A stretch of 64,000 nucleotides of DNA from Mesorhizobium sp. NZP2298 (GCF_013170825.1 NZ_CP033365.1:7142001-7206000), one strand, 5' to 3'. Shown: positions 54,671 to 64,000, counted from the stretch's first letter. Numbers and translations are program-made. Notes: a model not told the origin generated them from the letters alone.

Positions 54671-56404
54671 TCAGGACTTTCGTCCTGCGGCGTGGGTCGG
54701 GATGGCCAAGGTTAGTTGCGTGCCGCGTCCAGGCGCACTTTCGATTGCTATTCGTCCGCCCATCTGGTCAGCCCGACGGCGGATGTTCGCAAGGCCCCGT
54801 CCTTCTCCGACAGCGCCTGAGGCTCTCTCGGGCTCGAACCCCATGCCGTCGTCCGACAATATGATGAGAATTGCGCCATCGTCACCCGGTTTCATCGCGA
54901 GGTCGATCCTTGTGGCGGAAGCATGGCGCAAGCTGTTGGCGATACCCTCCTGCAACAGCCGATAGAGATTGAGCAGCCGCCGCACGTCGAGGCTCGGTGC
55001 CGGGGTCGGGAGCGTGCAGCGATAGTCCAGGGTGACGCCAGATCGGGCAAGACGGCCTGCCATGCGCTCCCGGAACATCGCCAGCGCCTCGTCGATCGGT
55101 TCGTTGCCCGCGTCGATTGCACTGGCCATGTTGCGCAGGTCATCGACTGAAGACTGTAGTCCCTGCTCGATTTCCCGTGAAGTCAGTCGATTCTCGCGGA
55201 CATCGAGGAGAAGGTGCGTCAGCACACCGCCGACTCCATCGTGCATGTCGCGTAGCAGACGCTGACGCTCGGCGTCGATCGCGATCAGCCGTTCCTGATG
55301 GCGCAGCAATCGCGAGGAGCGCAGCAGGCTCGCATCCTGCTCCAGCACCTGACGTTCCAGGTCGCTACGCGCCTCCTCGGCCTCCTGATTGAGCCTGTGC
55401 CCCTGCAGCGCGATCTCGAACAGGATGCCGAACATCGTCAATGGCGGTGCGAGGACCGACGCCTGCAGCGCGAAGCCAGTGGGCGGCGGCAGGAGAAACA
55501 GGTCGAAGCCAATCGAGGCAAGAGCGACAAGCAATATCGCCAGAACCCGGATCGCCGGCCCGGGAGCTGTCCTTCCCATCCGTAGCAAGGCCAAAAAGCC
55601 ATATCCGAGCAGCAGCGTCAGCGTGATCGCATCGAGCCAGGCGACGATTGTCGCGAAGCTGGCGCCCGCGATCATGGTCCCGAGCAATATGGCAAAGACG
55701 GCAACGAAATAGCCGCAGGCCGCCCACGCCTCGCGCGGCCGCCAGTCGGCAAAGGCGTTCACGGCAAGCGCTGCTGTCGTCAACATTAGATATTCCACGC
55801 CGTAGCGCAGCAACGGAAACCAGACATAGGGCAGGCTCTCCGCACCGAAGGTGGTGAGCCAGGCGTCGATGCCCACCGAGATGAGCAGCAGGCCAGTGAT
55901 GCACTGGAGCCGCGAAAACCCGTTGACCGGCAACAGGACGAGCAGCGCTGCGCCCATCATCAGTTCCGTCACAACGACCAACCATACCATGTCGAAGCGC
56001 TGGAACTTCTCCCAACCGGCCGCCTCATCCATACGGTCGAAAGGCCCTGCATAGGCTGTCGCGGCCTCCGGACAGGGATTTCCCCGGCAGGTGAGCGACC
56101 ACTCATTCCCCGCCGACGTCTCCGCGCGCGACAACAGGCTCGCCTGCGCCGGCTGCAGGACCACGGGCTGCCAGCCTGGGATACGCAGCATGGCCGGCCC
56201 TGAAAGCCCGGCAGCATAGGCGCCCACCTCGGCCGGCTCGGACGCCAGCAGCGCCCGCGCCGCTGGCAACCGATAGTCCTCTAGTGTGCCCACGGGCTGC
56301 AAACCGGCGACGATGAGCGCATAAGCGCACCAGAACAGCAGTTGCGCGCCGAGAATGATAGCCAGCGCGCGGCGCCATCCCGTCAGCCGGGGCATGATGG
56401 TCAC
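54671..56404 (-). CDS. Membrane sensor histidine kinase, NarX/DesK type
   Basis: 577 residues. A first membrane helix (ALAIILGAQLLFWCAYALIV) is followed by a periplasmic part of about 100 residues with a Cys pair (LTCRGNPCPEA), then about seven membrane helices. A coiled coil leads to the HisKA_3 dimerisation segment with the phospho-His in RDMHDGVGGVLTHLLLD, and to an ATPase domain (LQEGIANSLRHA, SDDGMGF, GRGLANIRRRAD). Its start overlaps the regulator stop (ATGA). It probably senses an envelope signal and phosphorylates its neighbour. Confidence 0.92.
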   Translation of the reverse strand: MTIMPRLTGWRRALAIILGAQLLFWCAYALIVAGLQPVGTLEDYRLPAARALLASEPAEVGAYAAGLSGPAMLRIPGWQPVVLQPAQASLLSRAETSAGNEWSLTCRGNPCPEAATAYAGPFDRMDEAAGWEKFQRFDMVWLVVVTELMMGAALLVLLPVNGFSRLQCITGLLLISVGIDAWLTTFGAESLPYVWFPLLRYGVEYLMLTTAALAVNAFADWRPREAWAACGYFVAVFAILLGTMIAGASFATIVAWLDAITLTLLLGYGFLALLRMGRTAPGPAIRVLAILLVALASIGFDLFLLPPPTGFALQASVLAPPLTMFGILFEIALQGHRLNQEAEEARSDLERQVLEQDASLLRSSRLLRHQERLIAIDAERQRLLRDMHDGVGGVLTHLLLDVRENRLTSREIEQGLQSSVDDLRNMASAIDAGNEPIDEALAMFRERMAGRLARSGVTLDYRCTLPTPAPSLDVRRLLNLYRLLQEGIANSLRHASATRIDLAMKPGDDGAILIILSDDGMGFEPERASGAVGEGRGLANIRRRADQMGGRIAIESAPGRGTQLTLAIPTHAAGRKS

Positions 56405-57051
56405 AGACGTAGCAACCCGCTGCGAAAGGCGCGTACCATGGCCTCGCCCCGATTGCTCACCCTGAGCTTCCTGTAGATCGATTTCACATGATCACCGATC
56501 GTGTACGGCGATATTTCCAGTTCGGCCGCCGCCTGCCGGTTGCTGTACCCGCGCGCCAGAAGCTGCAGCAGTTCGATTTCGCGCGGTGACAGCGGAGGAT
56601 CGGCATCATCCGATTTCGAATCTTCCCGTTGCCGGCGCAGATGACGCAGCACATAAGCGGCGATGCTGGGCGACAATGGCGCACCACCGGTCAATGCATT
56701 GGCAGCCTGCTGGCCGATGTCGAGACTGTCGATATCTTTCAGCAGATAGCCGTCCGCTCCCGCCAGCACAGCCGCCAGCACCGTATCCTGATCGCCCAGC
56801 ACCGAGAGGACGAGTATTTTCGGCTCAAGACCGCCTCGTGCACGGATTTCCTCGATCAATTCGATCCCGCTTCCATCGGGAAGGCCAAGATCGAGAATAA
56901 ACAGGTCCACCTTCTCTTCGAGCAGAGCACGCGCACCGGCCAGCGTCCCCGCGATGGCCGCCAGCGACAAGCCGTCATGCGCCGCCACGCCGCGTCCAAC
57001 ATGAGCGGCAACGAGCGGATCATCCTCGACAACGACGACGTTCGCTTTCAC
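56401..57051 (-). CDS. LuxR-family response regulator
   Basis: 216 residues: receiver domain with EDDPLV and phospho-Asp in LFILDLGLPDGSG, then a LuxR helix-turn-helix (LSPREIELLQLLARGYSNRQ and ISPYTIGDHVKSIYRKL). Four-base overlap with the kinase gene shows coupling. It is the likely transcription factor for the autotransporter downstream (inference). Confidence 0.92.
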   Translation of the reverse strand: MKANVVVVEDDPLVAAHVGRGVAAHDGLSLAAIAGTLAGARALLEEKVDLFILDLGLPDGSGIELIEEIRARGGLEPKILVLSVLGDQDTVLAAVLAGADGYLLKDIDSLDIGQQAANALTGGAPLSPSIAAYVLRHLRRQREDSKSDDADPPLSPREIELLQLLARGYSNRQAAAELEISPYTIGDHVKSIYRKLRVSNRGEAMVRAFRSGLLRL

Positions 57052-57156
57052 GTCCCCCTACCCGCCTGTCCTGCAATGGATCTGCCGGGCCATTGTAAAC
57101 CGATCAATACACCAGATGGCAACCTCTTCACCCGTCGACAATCACGTGGCCACGCA

Positions 57157-58146
57157 TCAACCGACCTCCCGCAGGATGAAATCGTGCAGCATCTTGGCGG
57201 CCGGCGACAGCACGCGATTCCTGACCGTGATCAGGCTGTAGGGCCTGACCTCGATGTCGAATTCGGTCTGGACGACGTCGATGGCGCCGGCGAGCCCGTC
57301 GGGATTCTGGATGAATTTCGCCACCTGCACCGAAACCGGTGCGATGGCGTCGGATTGCGCGACCATGACCAGTGTGAGCAGCAGCGAACTGGTGTTGAGG
57401 ATCCGGTCCGGCAGAGCGATGTTGCGGTTCAGGAAATTGCTCTCCATCGCCTGGCGCAAGGGCGAACCGCCCGACTGGAAAACCCAGTCGTAGGCGGCGG
57501 TGTCTTCCAGCCGCACCACGCCGCCGCTGGTGAGCGGGTGGCCACGGCGCACGATCAGGCAGGCTTTCTCGACGCCGATGACACGCGATTCGAACAGCCG
57601 CGGATTGAGGTCGTCGGGGATGCGGGCGATGATGAAATCATGGCGCGTGGCGATCAGTTCGCGCGCCAGCACATTGGAGGTCTCGACCTGCATGGTGATC
57701 TCGATGCGCGGGTAGATGCGGCGGATTTCGCGGATCGCCGGTACCGCAAGTTCGATCGCAGGCGCCGTCACGGCACCCAGGAACACCGATCCACCCTTGC
57801 CCGCCTTGAGCTCGGAAATCTCGCGGTCGACCTCGCGCATCTCCAGCAGGATCGAGCGCGCACGCCTGGCCAGCGCCTTGCCGTAGGGTGTCAGCGTGAT
57901 GCCGCGCGGCAGCCTTTCGCACAGCTTGACCTCGAGTACCGCCTCCATCTCGGCGATCATGCGCGAGGCCGCCGGCTGCGAGATGTTCATGACTTGCGCC
58001 GCCGCGCTCACCCGGCCGTGATCGTCGAGGGCGACGATCATGCGCATGTGACGCAGGCTGAGACCGCTGCGCAGCAGGGTTTCGCCGTCGCCCGGTATGT
58101 CGCTGGAAACGTTTAAAGCCGTAGTCGGATTCTGTAACGCCGCCAT
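57157..58146 (-). CDS. gbpR: LysR-family regulator of sugar uptake (GbpR-like)
   Basis: About 329 residues from the ATG at 58146 (AGGAGGTAAGGA upstream). The N-terminal helix-turn-helix (VSAAAQVMNISQPAASRMIAEME) is followed by a LysR effector domain (FLGAVTAPAIELAVPAIREI). GbpR in Agrobacterium controls chvE in response to galactose and arabinose. Here the gene is divergent from chvE, the same order. Its 3' end is echoed by a relic at 49439, on the other side of the autotransporter cassette. Confidence 0.88.
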   Translation of the reverse strand: MAALQNPTTALNVSSDIPGDGETLLRSGLSLRHMRMIVALDDHGRVSAAAQVMNISQPAASRMIAEMEAVLEVKLCERLPRGITLTPYGKALARRARSILLEMREVDREISELKAGKGGSVFLGAVTAPAIELAVPAIREIRRIYPRIEITMQVETSNVLARELIATRHDFIIARIPDDLNPRLFESRVIGVEKACLIVRRGHPLTSGGVVRLEDTAAYDWVFQSGGSPLRQAMESNFLNRNIALPDRILNTSSLLLTLVMVAQSDAIAPVSVQVAKFIQNPDGLAGAIDVVQTEFDIEVRPYSLITVRNRVLSPAAKMLHDFILREVG

Positions 58147-58210
58147 GGTTTTCCTTACCTCCTGCCGCGGCCCGATGGCATTTGCCAGCGACCCGTCACG
58201 CATCACAACA

Positions 58211-58328
58211 TATACCACTTGCGGTATAGCAATCATCAAAGATCGCATTTGACAGTTATGGCAAAAGGGCGGCAACGTCAGCGCGTTCCGAGACGCAACG
58301 GTCGCCGACGATAAAAATCGTATCGATT
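58211..58328. promoter_or_regulatory. Candidate operators in the gbpR-chvE intergenic region
   Basis: The 312-bp divergent spacer contains a perfect inverted repeat TATACC-N6-GGTATA (58211-58228), close to the gbpR start, which has the length and symmetry of a LysR-type box. A second palindrome AATCG-TAT-CGATT lies at 58316-58328, nearer chvE. The rest of the spacer shows nothing clear. Binding by GbpR is inferred. Confidence 0.5.
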
Positions 58329-58458
58329 GAAATCAGTGCCTCGGGGCCATGGGAGGATACCGGAGATCGATATGACGGCAGCAGTGCCTTGGCGCTTCTG
58401 CACGATTGCGCGGCCCACGACCCCCGGGGTGCCGCGTCCATCAACCAGGGAGAGTTAA

Positions 58459-59529
58459 GTGAAAATCATCAAGACACTGGCCGCAGTCGCGGCGCTTGGC
58501 ATCGCTGCCATGACCTACTCGGCGCACGCAGCCGACAAGGGTCTTGTCGGCGTGCTGATGCCGACCAAGACCTCGCAGCGCTGGATCAATGACGGTGATG
58601 CCGTGAAGTCCCAGCTCGAGGCTCTCGGTTACACCGTTGACCTGCAGTATGCGCAGGACGACATCCCCAACCAGCTCAGCCAGCTGGAAAACGAAATCAC
58701 CAAGGGCCCGAAGGCGCTGATCATCGCCTCGATCGACGGGACCACCCTGTCGGATGCGCTGCAGAAGGCCGCTGACGCCGGCGTCGTCGTCGTCGCCTAT
58801 GACCGCCTGATCAAGAAGACCGCCAATGTCGACTACTACACCACCTTCGACAATTTCGGCGTCGGCGTGATCCAGGCGAATTCGCTGGTCAAGGGCCTCA
58901 AGGAGCGCTTCCCGAACACCAAGCCCTGGAACGTCGAACTGTTCGGCGGCTCGCCCGACGACAACAATGCCTTCTTCTTCTACAACGGTGCGATCTCCGT
59001 CCTGCAGCCGTTGATCGACGACGGCTCGATCAAGATCAAGTCCGGCCAGACCGGCATGGACAAGGTCGGCACGTTGCGCTGGCTGGCGGCAACCGCCCAG
59101 GCACGCATGGATAACCTCTTGTCGGCCAACTATTCGGACGGCAGCCGCGTCGATGGCGTCCTGTCGCCCTATGACGGCCTGTCGCGCGGCATCACCGCCT
59201 CGCTGCGCGCCGTTGGTTACGGCACGGAAGCACAGCCCTGGCCGATCGTGACCGGTCAGGACGCCGAGACCGCCTCGGTCAAGCTGATCATCACGGGCGA
59301 ACAGTACTCGACCGTGTTCAAGGACACCCGCGACCTGGCCAAGGCCACCGTCGAACTCGTCGACAAGGTGCTCTCGGGCGGCAAGCCGGATGGCCTTGAC
59401 ACCAAGACCTACAACAACGACGTCAAGGTCGTTCCCTCGATCCTGCTGACGCCGCATGAGGTCGACAAGTCGAACTACCAGAAGCTGGTCGTCGACTCGG
59501 GCTACATCAAGGCCGAAGACCTGAAGTAA
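58459..59529 (+). CDS. chvE: Sugar-binding periplasmic protein ChvE
   Basis: 356 residues starting with GTG, preceded by AGGGAGAG. A Sec signal peptide ([18 protein letters not shown]) is followed by a type I periplasmic-binding domain ([49 protein letters not shown]). ChvE homologs bind arabinose, galactose, xylose, glucose and related sugars for GguAB, and in Agrobacterium also feed virulence sensing through VirA. A terminator-like hairpin follows directly. Confidence 0.94.
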   Translation: MKIIKTLAAVAALGIAAMTYSAHAADKGLVGVLMPTKTSQRWINDGDAVKSQLEALGYTVDLQYAQDDIPNQLSQLENEITKGPKALIIASIDGTTLSDALQKAADAGVVVVAYDRLIKKTANVDYYTTFDNFGVGVIQANSLVKGLKERFPNTKPWNVELFGGSPDDNNAFFFYNGAISVLQPLIDDGSIKIKSGQTGMDKVGTLRWLAATAQARMDNLLSANYSDGSRVDGVLSPYDGLSRGITASLRAVGYGTEAQPWPIVTGQDAETASVKLIITGEQYSTVFKDTRDLAKATVELVDKVLSGGKPDGLDTKTYNNDVKVVPSILLTPHEVDKSNYQKLVVDSGYIKAEDLK

Positions 59530-59546
59530 TTTCGGTTGTAAAGTCA

Positions 59547-59575
59547 GGGGTCCTGCGCAACGCAGGGCCCCTTTT
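59547..59575 (+). terminator. Hairpin between chvE and gguA
   Basis: GGGGTCCTGCG pairs with CGCAGGGCCCC around CAA (one T-G wobble), followed by TTTT. It begins 18 bases after the chvE stop. It probably terminates part of the transcription, leaving some read-through to gguAB. Confidence 0.75.
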
Positions 59576-59629
59576 CGTTCACAAGCGACCCCGGTATTGT
59601 TTCTGCCGGCCTCGGAGGAGCTTGCGCCA

Positions 59630-61162
59630 ATGACCTCGACGATTTTGGAGATGCGCGACATCACCAAGACGTTCCCCGGCGTGAAGGCGCTGTCGAACGT
59701 CAACCTGCGTGTCGAGGAAGGCGAGATTCACGCCGTGGTCGGCGAGAACGGCGCCGGCAAGTCAACGCTGATGAAGGTGCTGTCGGGCGTCTATCCCGCG
59801 GGGACCTACGACGGCCAGATCATCTTTCAAGGCCAGGAATGCCAGTTCAAAGGCATCCATGACAGCGAACACAAGGGCATCGTCATCATCCACCAGGAGC
59901 TTGCGCTGGTGCCGATGCTGTCGATTGCCGAAAACATCTTTCTCGGCAACGAACACGCCAGATACGGTGTGATCGACTGGGATGCCAACGAGCAGCGCAC
60001 CAGCGCCCTGTTGAAGAAGGTGGGCCTCAAGGAAGACCCCAAGACGCTGATCACCAATATCGGTGTCGGCAAGCAGCAGCTGGTCGAGATCGCCAAGGCG
60101 CTGAGCAAGGAAGTCAAGCTGCTGATCCTCGACGAGCCGACGGCATCGCTCAGCGAAAAGGACAGTCAGGCGCTGCTCGACCTTTTGCTCGAGTTCAAGC
60201 GGCAGGGCATGACCTCGATCCTGATCTCGCACAAGCTCAACGAGGTGAACCGGGTCGCCGACAAGGTTACCGTCATCCGCGACGGTCGCACCATCGAGAC
60301 GTTGGCCAAGAAGGACATTTCGGAAGACCGCATCATCACCTCGATGGTCGGCCGTTCGCTCGACGACCGCTATCCGCCACGCGAGCCCAAGATCGGCGAG
60401 GTCGTGTTCGAAGTGAAGAACTGGTCGGTCTATCACCCGCTCCATGCCGAACGGCAGGTGATCAAGGGCATCGACATCAACGTGCGCAAGGGCGAGGTGG
60501 TCGGCATTGCCGGGCTGATGGGCGCTGGCCGAACCGAATTCGCAATGAGCCTGTTCGGCCGCTCGTATGGCCGCCGCATTACCGGCGAGGTGCTGCTCAA
60601 GGGCAAGCAGATCGATGTCTCGTCGGTGAGCAAGGCGGTCGAACACGGCATCGCCTATGTCACCGAGGACCGCAAAACCTACGGTCTCAACCTCATCGAC
60701 CATATCAAACACAACATAACACTCGCCAATCTGGGCGGCGTGTCGCGCCACAGCGTGATCGATGATCTGCGCGAGCTCGCCATCGCCAACGACTATCGCA
60801 AGAAAACGAACATCCGTGCATCGAGCGTCTATCAGATGACCGGCAATCTTTCGGGCGGCAACCAGCAGAAGGTGGTGCTGTCGAAATGGCTGTTCGCCGA
60901 CCCGGACGTGCTGATCCTCGATGAGCCGACACGCGGCATCGATGTCGGCGCCAAGTACGAAATCTATACGATCATCGCGCGTCTTGCCTCGGAAGGTAAG
61001 GCGATCGTGGTCATCTCGTCGGAGATGCCGGAATTGCTCGGCATCACCGACCGCATCTACGTCATGAACGAAGGGCGCATCGTGGGCGAAATGCCCGCGG
61101 CGGACGCAAGCCAGGAAAAAATAATGCGCGCCATCGTTCGGGGAGAAGGAAAAGCAGCATGA
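59630..61162 (+). CDS. gguA: Sugar ABC transporter ATP-binding protein GguA
   Basis: 510 residues from the ATG at 59630 (GGAGGAG upstream; an earlier ATG at 59597 lacks this). Two ABC modules: Walker [15 protein letters not shown] and Walker [13 protein letters not shown] in the first; degenerate Walker [13 protein letters not shown], signature [14 protein letters not shown] and Walker [13 protein letters not shown] in the second. It energises GguB for ChvE-delivered sugars. ATGA overlap with gguB. Confidence 0.94.
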   Translation: MTSTILEMRDITKTFPGVKALSNVNLRVEEGEIHAVVGENGAGKSTLMKVLSGVYPAGTYDGQIIFQGQECQFKGIHDSEHKGIVIIHQELALVPMLSIAENIFLGNEHARYGVIDWDANEQRTSALLKKVGLKEDPKTLITNIGVGKQQLVEIAKALSKEVKLLILDEPTASLSEKDSQALLDLLLEFKRQGMTSILISHKLNEVNRVADKVTVIRDGRTIETLAKKDISEDRIITSMVGRSLDDRYPPREPKIGEVVFEVKNWSVYHPLHAERQVIKGIDINVRKGEVVGIAGLMGAGRTEFAMSLFGRSYGRRITGEVLLKGKQIDVSSVSKAVEHGIAYVTEDRKTYGLNLIDHIKHNITLANLGGVSRHSVIDDLRELAIANDYRKKTNIRASSVYQMTGNLSGGNQQKVVLSKWLFADPDVLILDEPTRGIDVGAKYEIYTIIARLASEGKAIVVISSEMPELLGITDRIYVMNEGRIVGEMPAADASQEKIMRAIVRGEGKAA

Positions 61163-62445
61163 GCACCGAAAGCGCCCCCGCCCCGCAGGGCAACGTCGCC
61201 GAAGAACAGCGTCCACGCATCGCCGTCTCGGCGCTGACGGCGAACCTGCGCGAATACGGTCTAATCATCGCGCTGATCGTCATCATGCTGTTCTTCCAGT
61301 TCACCACGTCGGGAACGCTGTTCAAGCCGGTGAACCTCAGCAATCTGGTGCAGCAGAACTCCTTCATCATCGTGATGGCGCTGGGCATGCTGCTGGTGAT
61401 CGTTTCCGGCTATATCGATCTCAGCGTCGGATCGGTCGCGGGCTTCATCGGCGCGCTGGCGGCAAACATGATGGTCATCTGGCAGCTCGGGCCGCTCAGC
61501 AATCCGCTGGTGGTTTCGATCGTCTGCCTGATCGTGGGCGGCCTTATCGGCGCGGCGCAAGGCTATTGGATCGCCTATCACCGAATACCGAGCTTCATCG
61601 TGACGCTGGCGGGCATGCTGATCTTCCGCGGCATCTGCCAGGCGCTGCTGGGCGGCGGATCCTCGGTGGGTCCCCTTCCGGACGACTTCAAGGCGCTGAG
61701 CTCCGGCTTCATTCCGGACGTGATCGGCCCGCTGACGCTGATCCCGCCGACGGTGAATGCCGCCGGCAAGACCATCATGGGCAGCGGCCTGACGCTGCAT
61801 ATGACCACGATCGTGCTGGGCGTGATCGCCGTGCTAGCCTATGCCTATTTCGGGCTGCGCACCCGGCGCAAGCGCGAGCGCCATGGCTATGAGGCCGAAC
61901 CCTTCCCCCTGTTCGTCGTCAAGACACTGGTCGCCAGCGCGCTGGCGCTGTTCCTGGTCTATGAGTTCGCCAGTTACAGGGGGCTGCCGGTAGTGCTCCT
62001 CGTCATGGGCGTGCTGATCTCGCTGTTCGTCTTCGTCACCAAGCGTATGACCATCGGCCGCCGCATCTACGCAATGGGCGGCAACGCCAAGGCGGCGCAG
62101 TTGTCGGGTATCAACACCGAGCGGCTGACGCTCTACGTGTTCATCAACATGGGCGTGCTTTCGGCACTCGGCGGCCTGATCATCGCGGCTCGCCTCGGCC
62201 AGGCCGTGCCGGCGGCGGGTCTGGGCTCAGAGCTCGACGTCATCGCCGCCGTCTTCATCGGCGGCGCCTCGGCGATGGGCGGCGTCGGCCAGGTCATAGG
62301 CGCCGTGGTCGGCGGCTTCATCATGGGCGTGATGAACAACGGCATGTCGATCATGGGCGTCAACGTCGACTGGCAGCAGGTGGTCAAAGGCCTTGTGCTG
62401 CTCGGCGCCGTGATCTTCGACGTCTACAACAAGAACAAGGCCTGA
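61159..62445 (+). CDS. gguB: Sugar ABC transporter permease GguB
   Basis: 428 residues, larger than RbsC as usual for GguB/XylH, with about 12 helices. Signatures are [38 protein letters not shown] and [20 protein letters not shown]. It probably forms a homodimeric channel with GguA, since no second permease is encoded. The start overlaps the gguA stop. Confidence 0.94.
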   Translation: MSTESAPAPQGNVAEEQRPRIAVSALTANLREYGLIIALIVIMLFFQFTTSGTLFKPVNLSNLVQQNSFIIVMALGMLLVIVSGYIDLSVGSVAGFIGALAANMMVIWQLGPLSNPLVVSIVCLIVGGLIGAAQGYWIAYHRIPSFIVTLAGMLIFRGICQALLGGGSSVGPLPDDFKALSSGFIPDVIGPLTLIPPTVNAAGKTIMGSGLTLHMTTIVLGVIAVLAYAYFGLRTRRKRERHGYEAEPFPLFVVKTLVASALALFLVYEFASYRGLPVVLLVMGVLISLFVFVTKRMTIGRRIYAMGGNAKAAQLSGINTERLTLYVFINMGVLSALGGLIIAARLGQAVPAAGLGSELDVIAAVFIGGASAMGGVGQVIGAVVGGFIMGVMNNGMSIMGVNVDWQQVVKGLVLLGAVIFDVYNKNKA

Positions 62446-62448
62446 CAC

Positions 62449-62543
62449 GAGCAATTCCAGGAAAAGCGCATCGCGGTTTTCCCAGGAATTGCGCGGAAAC
62501 AAAATACCGGGAGCGGCTCGGTTCCTCAGAGCTGAACCGCTCC
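62449..62543. repeat. RIME1-like element, diverged copy
   Basis: It begins with GAGCAATTCCAGGAAAAGCG and CGGTTTTCCCAGGAATTGCGC, matching the left palindrome of the element at 28710. A second palindrome, GGAGCGG (62510-62516) with CCGCTCC (62537-62543), replaces the right half. It lies between gguB and gguC and may separate their expression. Confidence 0.75.
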
Positions 62544-62744
62544 AGCGAGGCAACAAGGAAGGCATACGGGTCCAGATCGCGGTGCTGCCGGCAAATAGTC
62601 GGCATCAAGAAGTCCCCCAGGGGATCAAGCCCGCGAGCGCAATCCGGACGAAGAATTTCACCCGTGGCGCGGCGAGATCCGAGCCGCGCAGGTCAAGGTT
62701 TGCCACGAGGCAACCGGACCAAGGCAAATAAGAGAGGATTGATC

Positions 62745-63737
62745 ATGCTGATCTCGCAGATTCTCGACGACGCGGAGACCATTCGTGTCGTGGCCCGCAG
62801 CGGCGGCAAGACCCGGATCATCAACGGCGCCCGCAGCGTCTATTCGCTGGCGATGGAAGCTGCACGCACCGGCGTCGGCCTCATCGCGCTGATCGAGCGC
62901 AAGGGACTTGGCGAGGCGGTCGATCTCGACGCCGCCTACAAGAAGGGGCGGCTGTTGTCGCCGATCAACCATCCCGATCCGGCGCATCTGCATCTCACCG
63001 GCACTGGGCTGACGCATCTCGGCTCGGCGGCGACGCGCGATTCCATGCACAAGAAGCTCAGCACCGATGGCGAGGAGCAGCTCACAGATTCCATGAAGAT
63101 GTTCCGCATGGGCCTGGAGGGCGGCAAGCCCGCCAAAGGCCAGGTCGGCGTGCAGCCGGAATGGTTCTACAAGGGCAACGGTACCATGGCCGTGGCGCCA
63201 GGTGCGGCACTTCTGTCGCCGGCCTTCGCCAAGGACGCCGGCGAGGAACCCGAGGTTGCCGGCATCTATGTCATCGGTGACGACGGCGCCCCCTTCCGTG
63301 TCGGCTTCACGCTGTCGAACGAATTTTCCGACCATGTGACCGAGCGTGTGAACTATCTCTTCCTCGCCCATTCCAAGCTGCGCAATGCCTCGTTCGGGCC
63401 GGAGATCCTGATCGGCGACCTGCCTTCCGACATCCGCGGCACATCGCGCATCGTACGCGACGGCAGGACGCTGTGGGAAAAACCGTTCCTGTCGGGCGAA
63501 GCGAACATGTCGCACACCATCGCCAATCTCGAACATCACCATTTCAAATATTCTGCGTTCCGCCAGCCGGGTGACGTGCATGTGCATATGTTCGGTACCG
63601 CGACACTGTCCTTCGCCGACGGCGTCAAGACCGAGGCCGGCGATGTGTTCGAGATCGAGGCGGGGGATTTCGGCCTGCCGCTGCGCAATCCGCTGGAGAT
63701 CGAAAAGCCGGTAAAGGTGGCGGTGAAGGCGCTGTAG
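62745..63737 (+). CDS. gguC: GguC family protein (fumarylacetoacetate-hydrolase fold)
   Basis: 330 residues from the ATG at 62745, preceded by AGAGAGGATTGATC. Soluble, with the FAH-superfamily metal-site layout (EEPEVAGIYVIGDDG, FTLSNEFSDHVTE). It belongs to the GguC group, some members of which are described as acting in pentose-derived 2-keto-3-deoxy-acid metabolism; the reaction here is not established. It belongs with the chvE-gguAB transport genes by order and spacing (299-bp gap with a repeat). Confidence 0.9.
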   Translation: MLISQILDDAETIRVVARSGGKTRIINGARSVYSLAMEAARTGVGLIALIERKGLGEAVDLDAAYKKGRLLSPINHPDPAHLHLTGTGLTHLGSAATRDSMHKKLSTDGEEQLTDSMKMFRMGLEGGKPAKGQVGVQPEWFYKGNGTMAVAPGAALLSPAFAKDAGEEPEVAGIYVIGDDGAPFRVGFTLSNEFSDHVTERVNYLFLAHSKLRNASFGPEILIGDLPSDIRGTSRIVRDGRTLWEKPFLSGEANMSHTIANLEHHHFKYSAFRQPGDVHVHMFGTATLSFADGVKTEAGDVFEIEAGDFGLPLRNPLEIEKPVKVAVKAL

Positions 63738-63763
63738 GACAGGACCGAGATTTTGGGGAAGGC

Positions 63764-64000
63764 ATGAGACGCATCCGGCCGAGCCTCGCGTTCACAGGCA
63801 TAGTGCTGGCGCTCGCCTGTTTCTACTCGACCGCTTACGCTGCCGGAAAATGCAGTCCAAAAACCTACCGTGAAGCCCGATCGGCAATATCAAGCCGCCT
63901 TCTAGCCACCGGATACTCAAATACGCAGGTGAACTTTCTCATGCGCAATGCGGATCGCATGACATCCGCGTTGCGCGCCGACGAGTTGAACGACAGCGGC
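63764..64000 (+). CDS. Secreted hypothetical protein, truncated by window end
   Basis: 79 codons are visible from the ATG preceded by GGGGAAGGC. A signal peptide (SLAFTGIVLALACFYSTAYA) precedes a soluble domain (CSPKTYREARSAISSRLLAT). A Cys is near the predicted cleavage site but without a clear lipobox. The 3' end lies outside. Function unknown. Confidence 0.65.
   Translation, partial: MRRIRPSLAFTGIVLALACFYSTAYAAGKCSPKTYREARSAISSRLLATGYSNTQVNFLMRNADRMTSALRADELNDSG

Noticed and set aside
59762..61216. 484-codon open frame on the minus strand
   Set aside because: It is antisense to gguA, which carries complete ABC ATPase motifs.

Overview
The window looks like chromosomal DNA of a Mesorhizobium-type alphaproteobacterium (Rhizobiales). 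The evidence is high-GC coding sequence, a rhizobial-style rhamnose locus (rhaDI divergent from rhaRSTPQUK), the gbpR-chvE-gguABC sugar-uptake locus known from Agrobacterium and rhizobia, an ALA-synthase-type hemA, and three copies of a RIME1-like intergenic palindrome. The genus is inferred from gene content and was not tested by a search. No rRNA, CRISPR array, complete insertion sequence or phage was seen. There is one tRNA, tRNA-Gly(CCC).

Layout. (1) 1-8031: a leftward operon with a degradative HMG-CoA reductase, an RbsC-type permease, a periplasmic binding protein, a permease fused to a strictosidine-synthase/lactonase-like propeller, and a second, truncated propeller protein. A MocR regulator is divergent from it, with repeated sites in the shared spacer. 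I infer uptake and catabolism of mevalonate or its lactone. (2) 8465-12004: small exported and membrane proteins and a gamma-glutamyltransferase. (3) 12103-22963: a complete L-rhamnose catabolic and ABC transport locus. (4) 22964-27148: an ornithine-racemase-like enzyme fused to an arginase-like domain that has lost its metal ligands, a DadA-like D-amino-acid dehydrogenase, and galE. (5) 27421-40038: housekeeping genes (hemA, an aminotransferase, mscL, pyrD, a MATE transporter, an HDAC-like deacetylase) and an SLC5-type sensor kinase with a convergent LuxR-type regulator, resembling CrbS/CrbR. (6) 40231-45432: a Gtr-like surface-polysaccharide cassette (GtrB, GtrA, a membrane glycosyltransferase-like protein) and an AT3-SGNH acyltransferase. 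A 53-bp tandem repeat has triplicated the start region of the membrane protein. (7) 45530-49333: tRNA-Gly, small conserved proteins, a pyrophosphatase, a Stf0-type sulfotransferase and an Arg-rich Tat-exported protein. (8) 49439-57051: a 1.6-kilo-residue autotransporter plus a two-component system. A decayed copy of a LysR C-terminus lies just beyond the autotransporter and matches the 3' end of the intact gbpR on the other side. (9) 57157-64000: gbpR, chvE, gguA, gguB, gguC and the start of a secreted protein.

How they work together. Three RbsC-type ABC systems sit in one window: the putative mevalonate system, rhamnose, and ChvE-Ggu. Each has its own local regulator (MocR, DeoR, LysR), and dyad-symmetric sequences lie between regulator and target. 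In the rha and chvE operons a strong hairpin directly follows the binding-protein gene, as expected if the binding protein is made in excess over the ATPase and permeases. The 40-45 kb and 48 kb genes probably decorate surface glycans.
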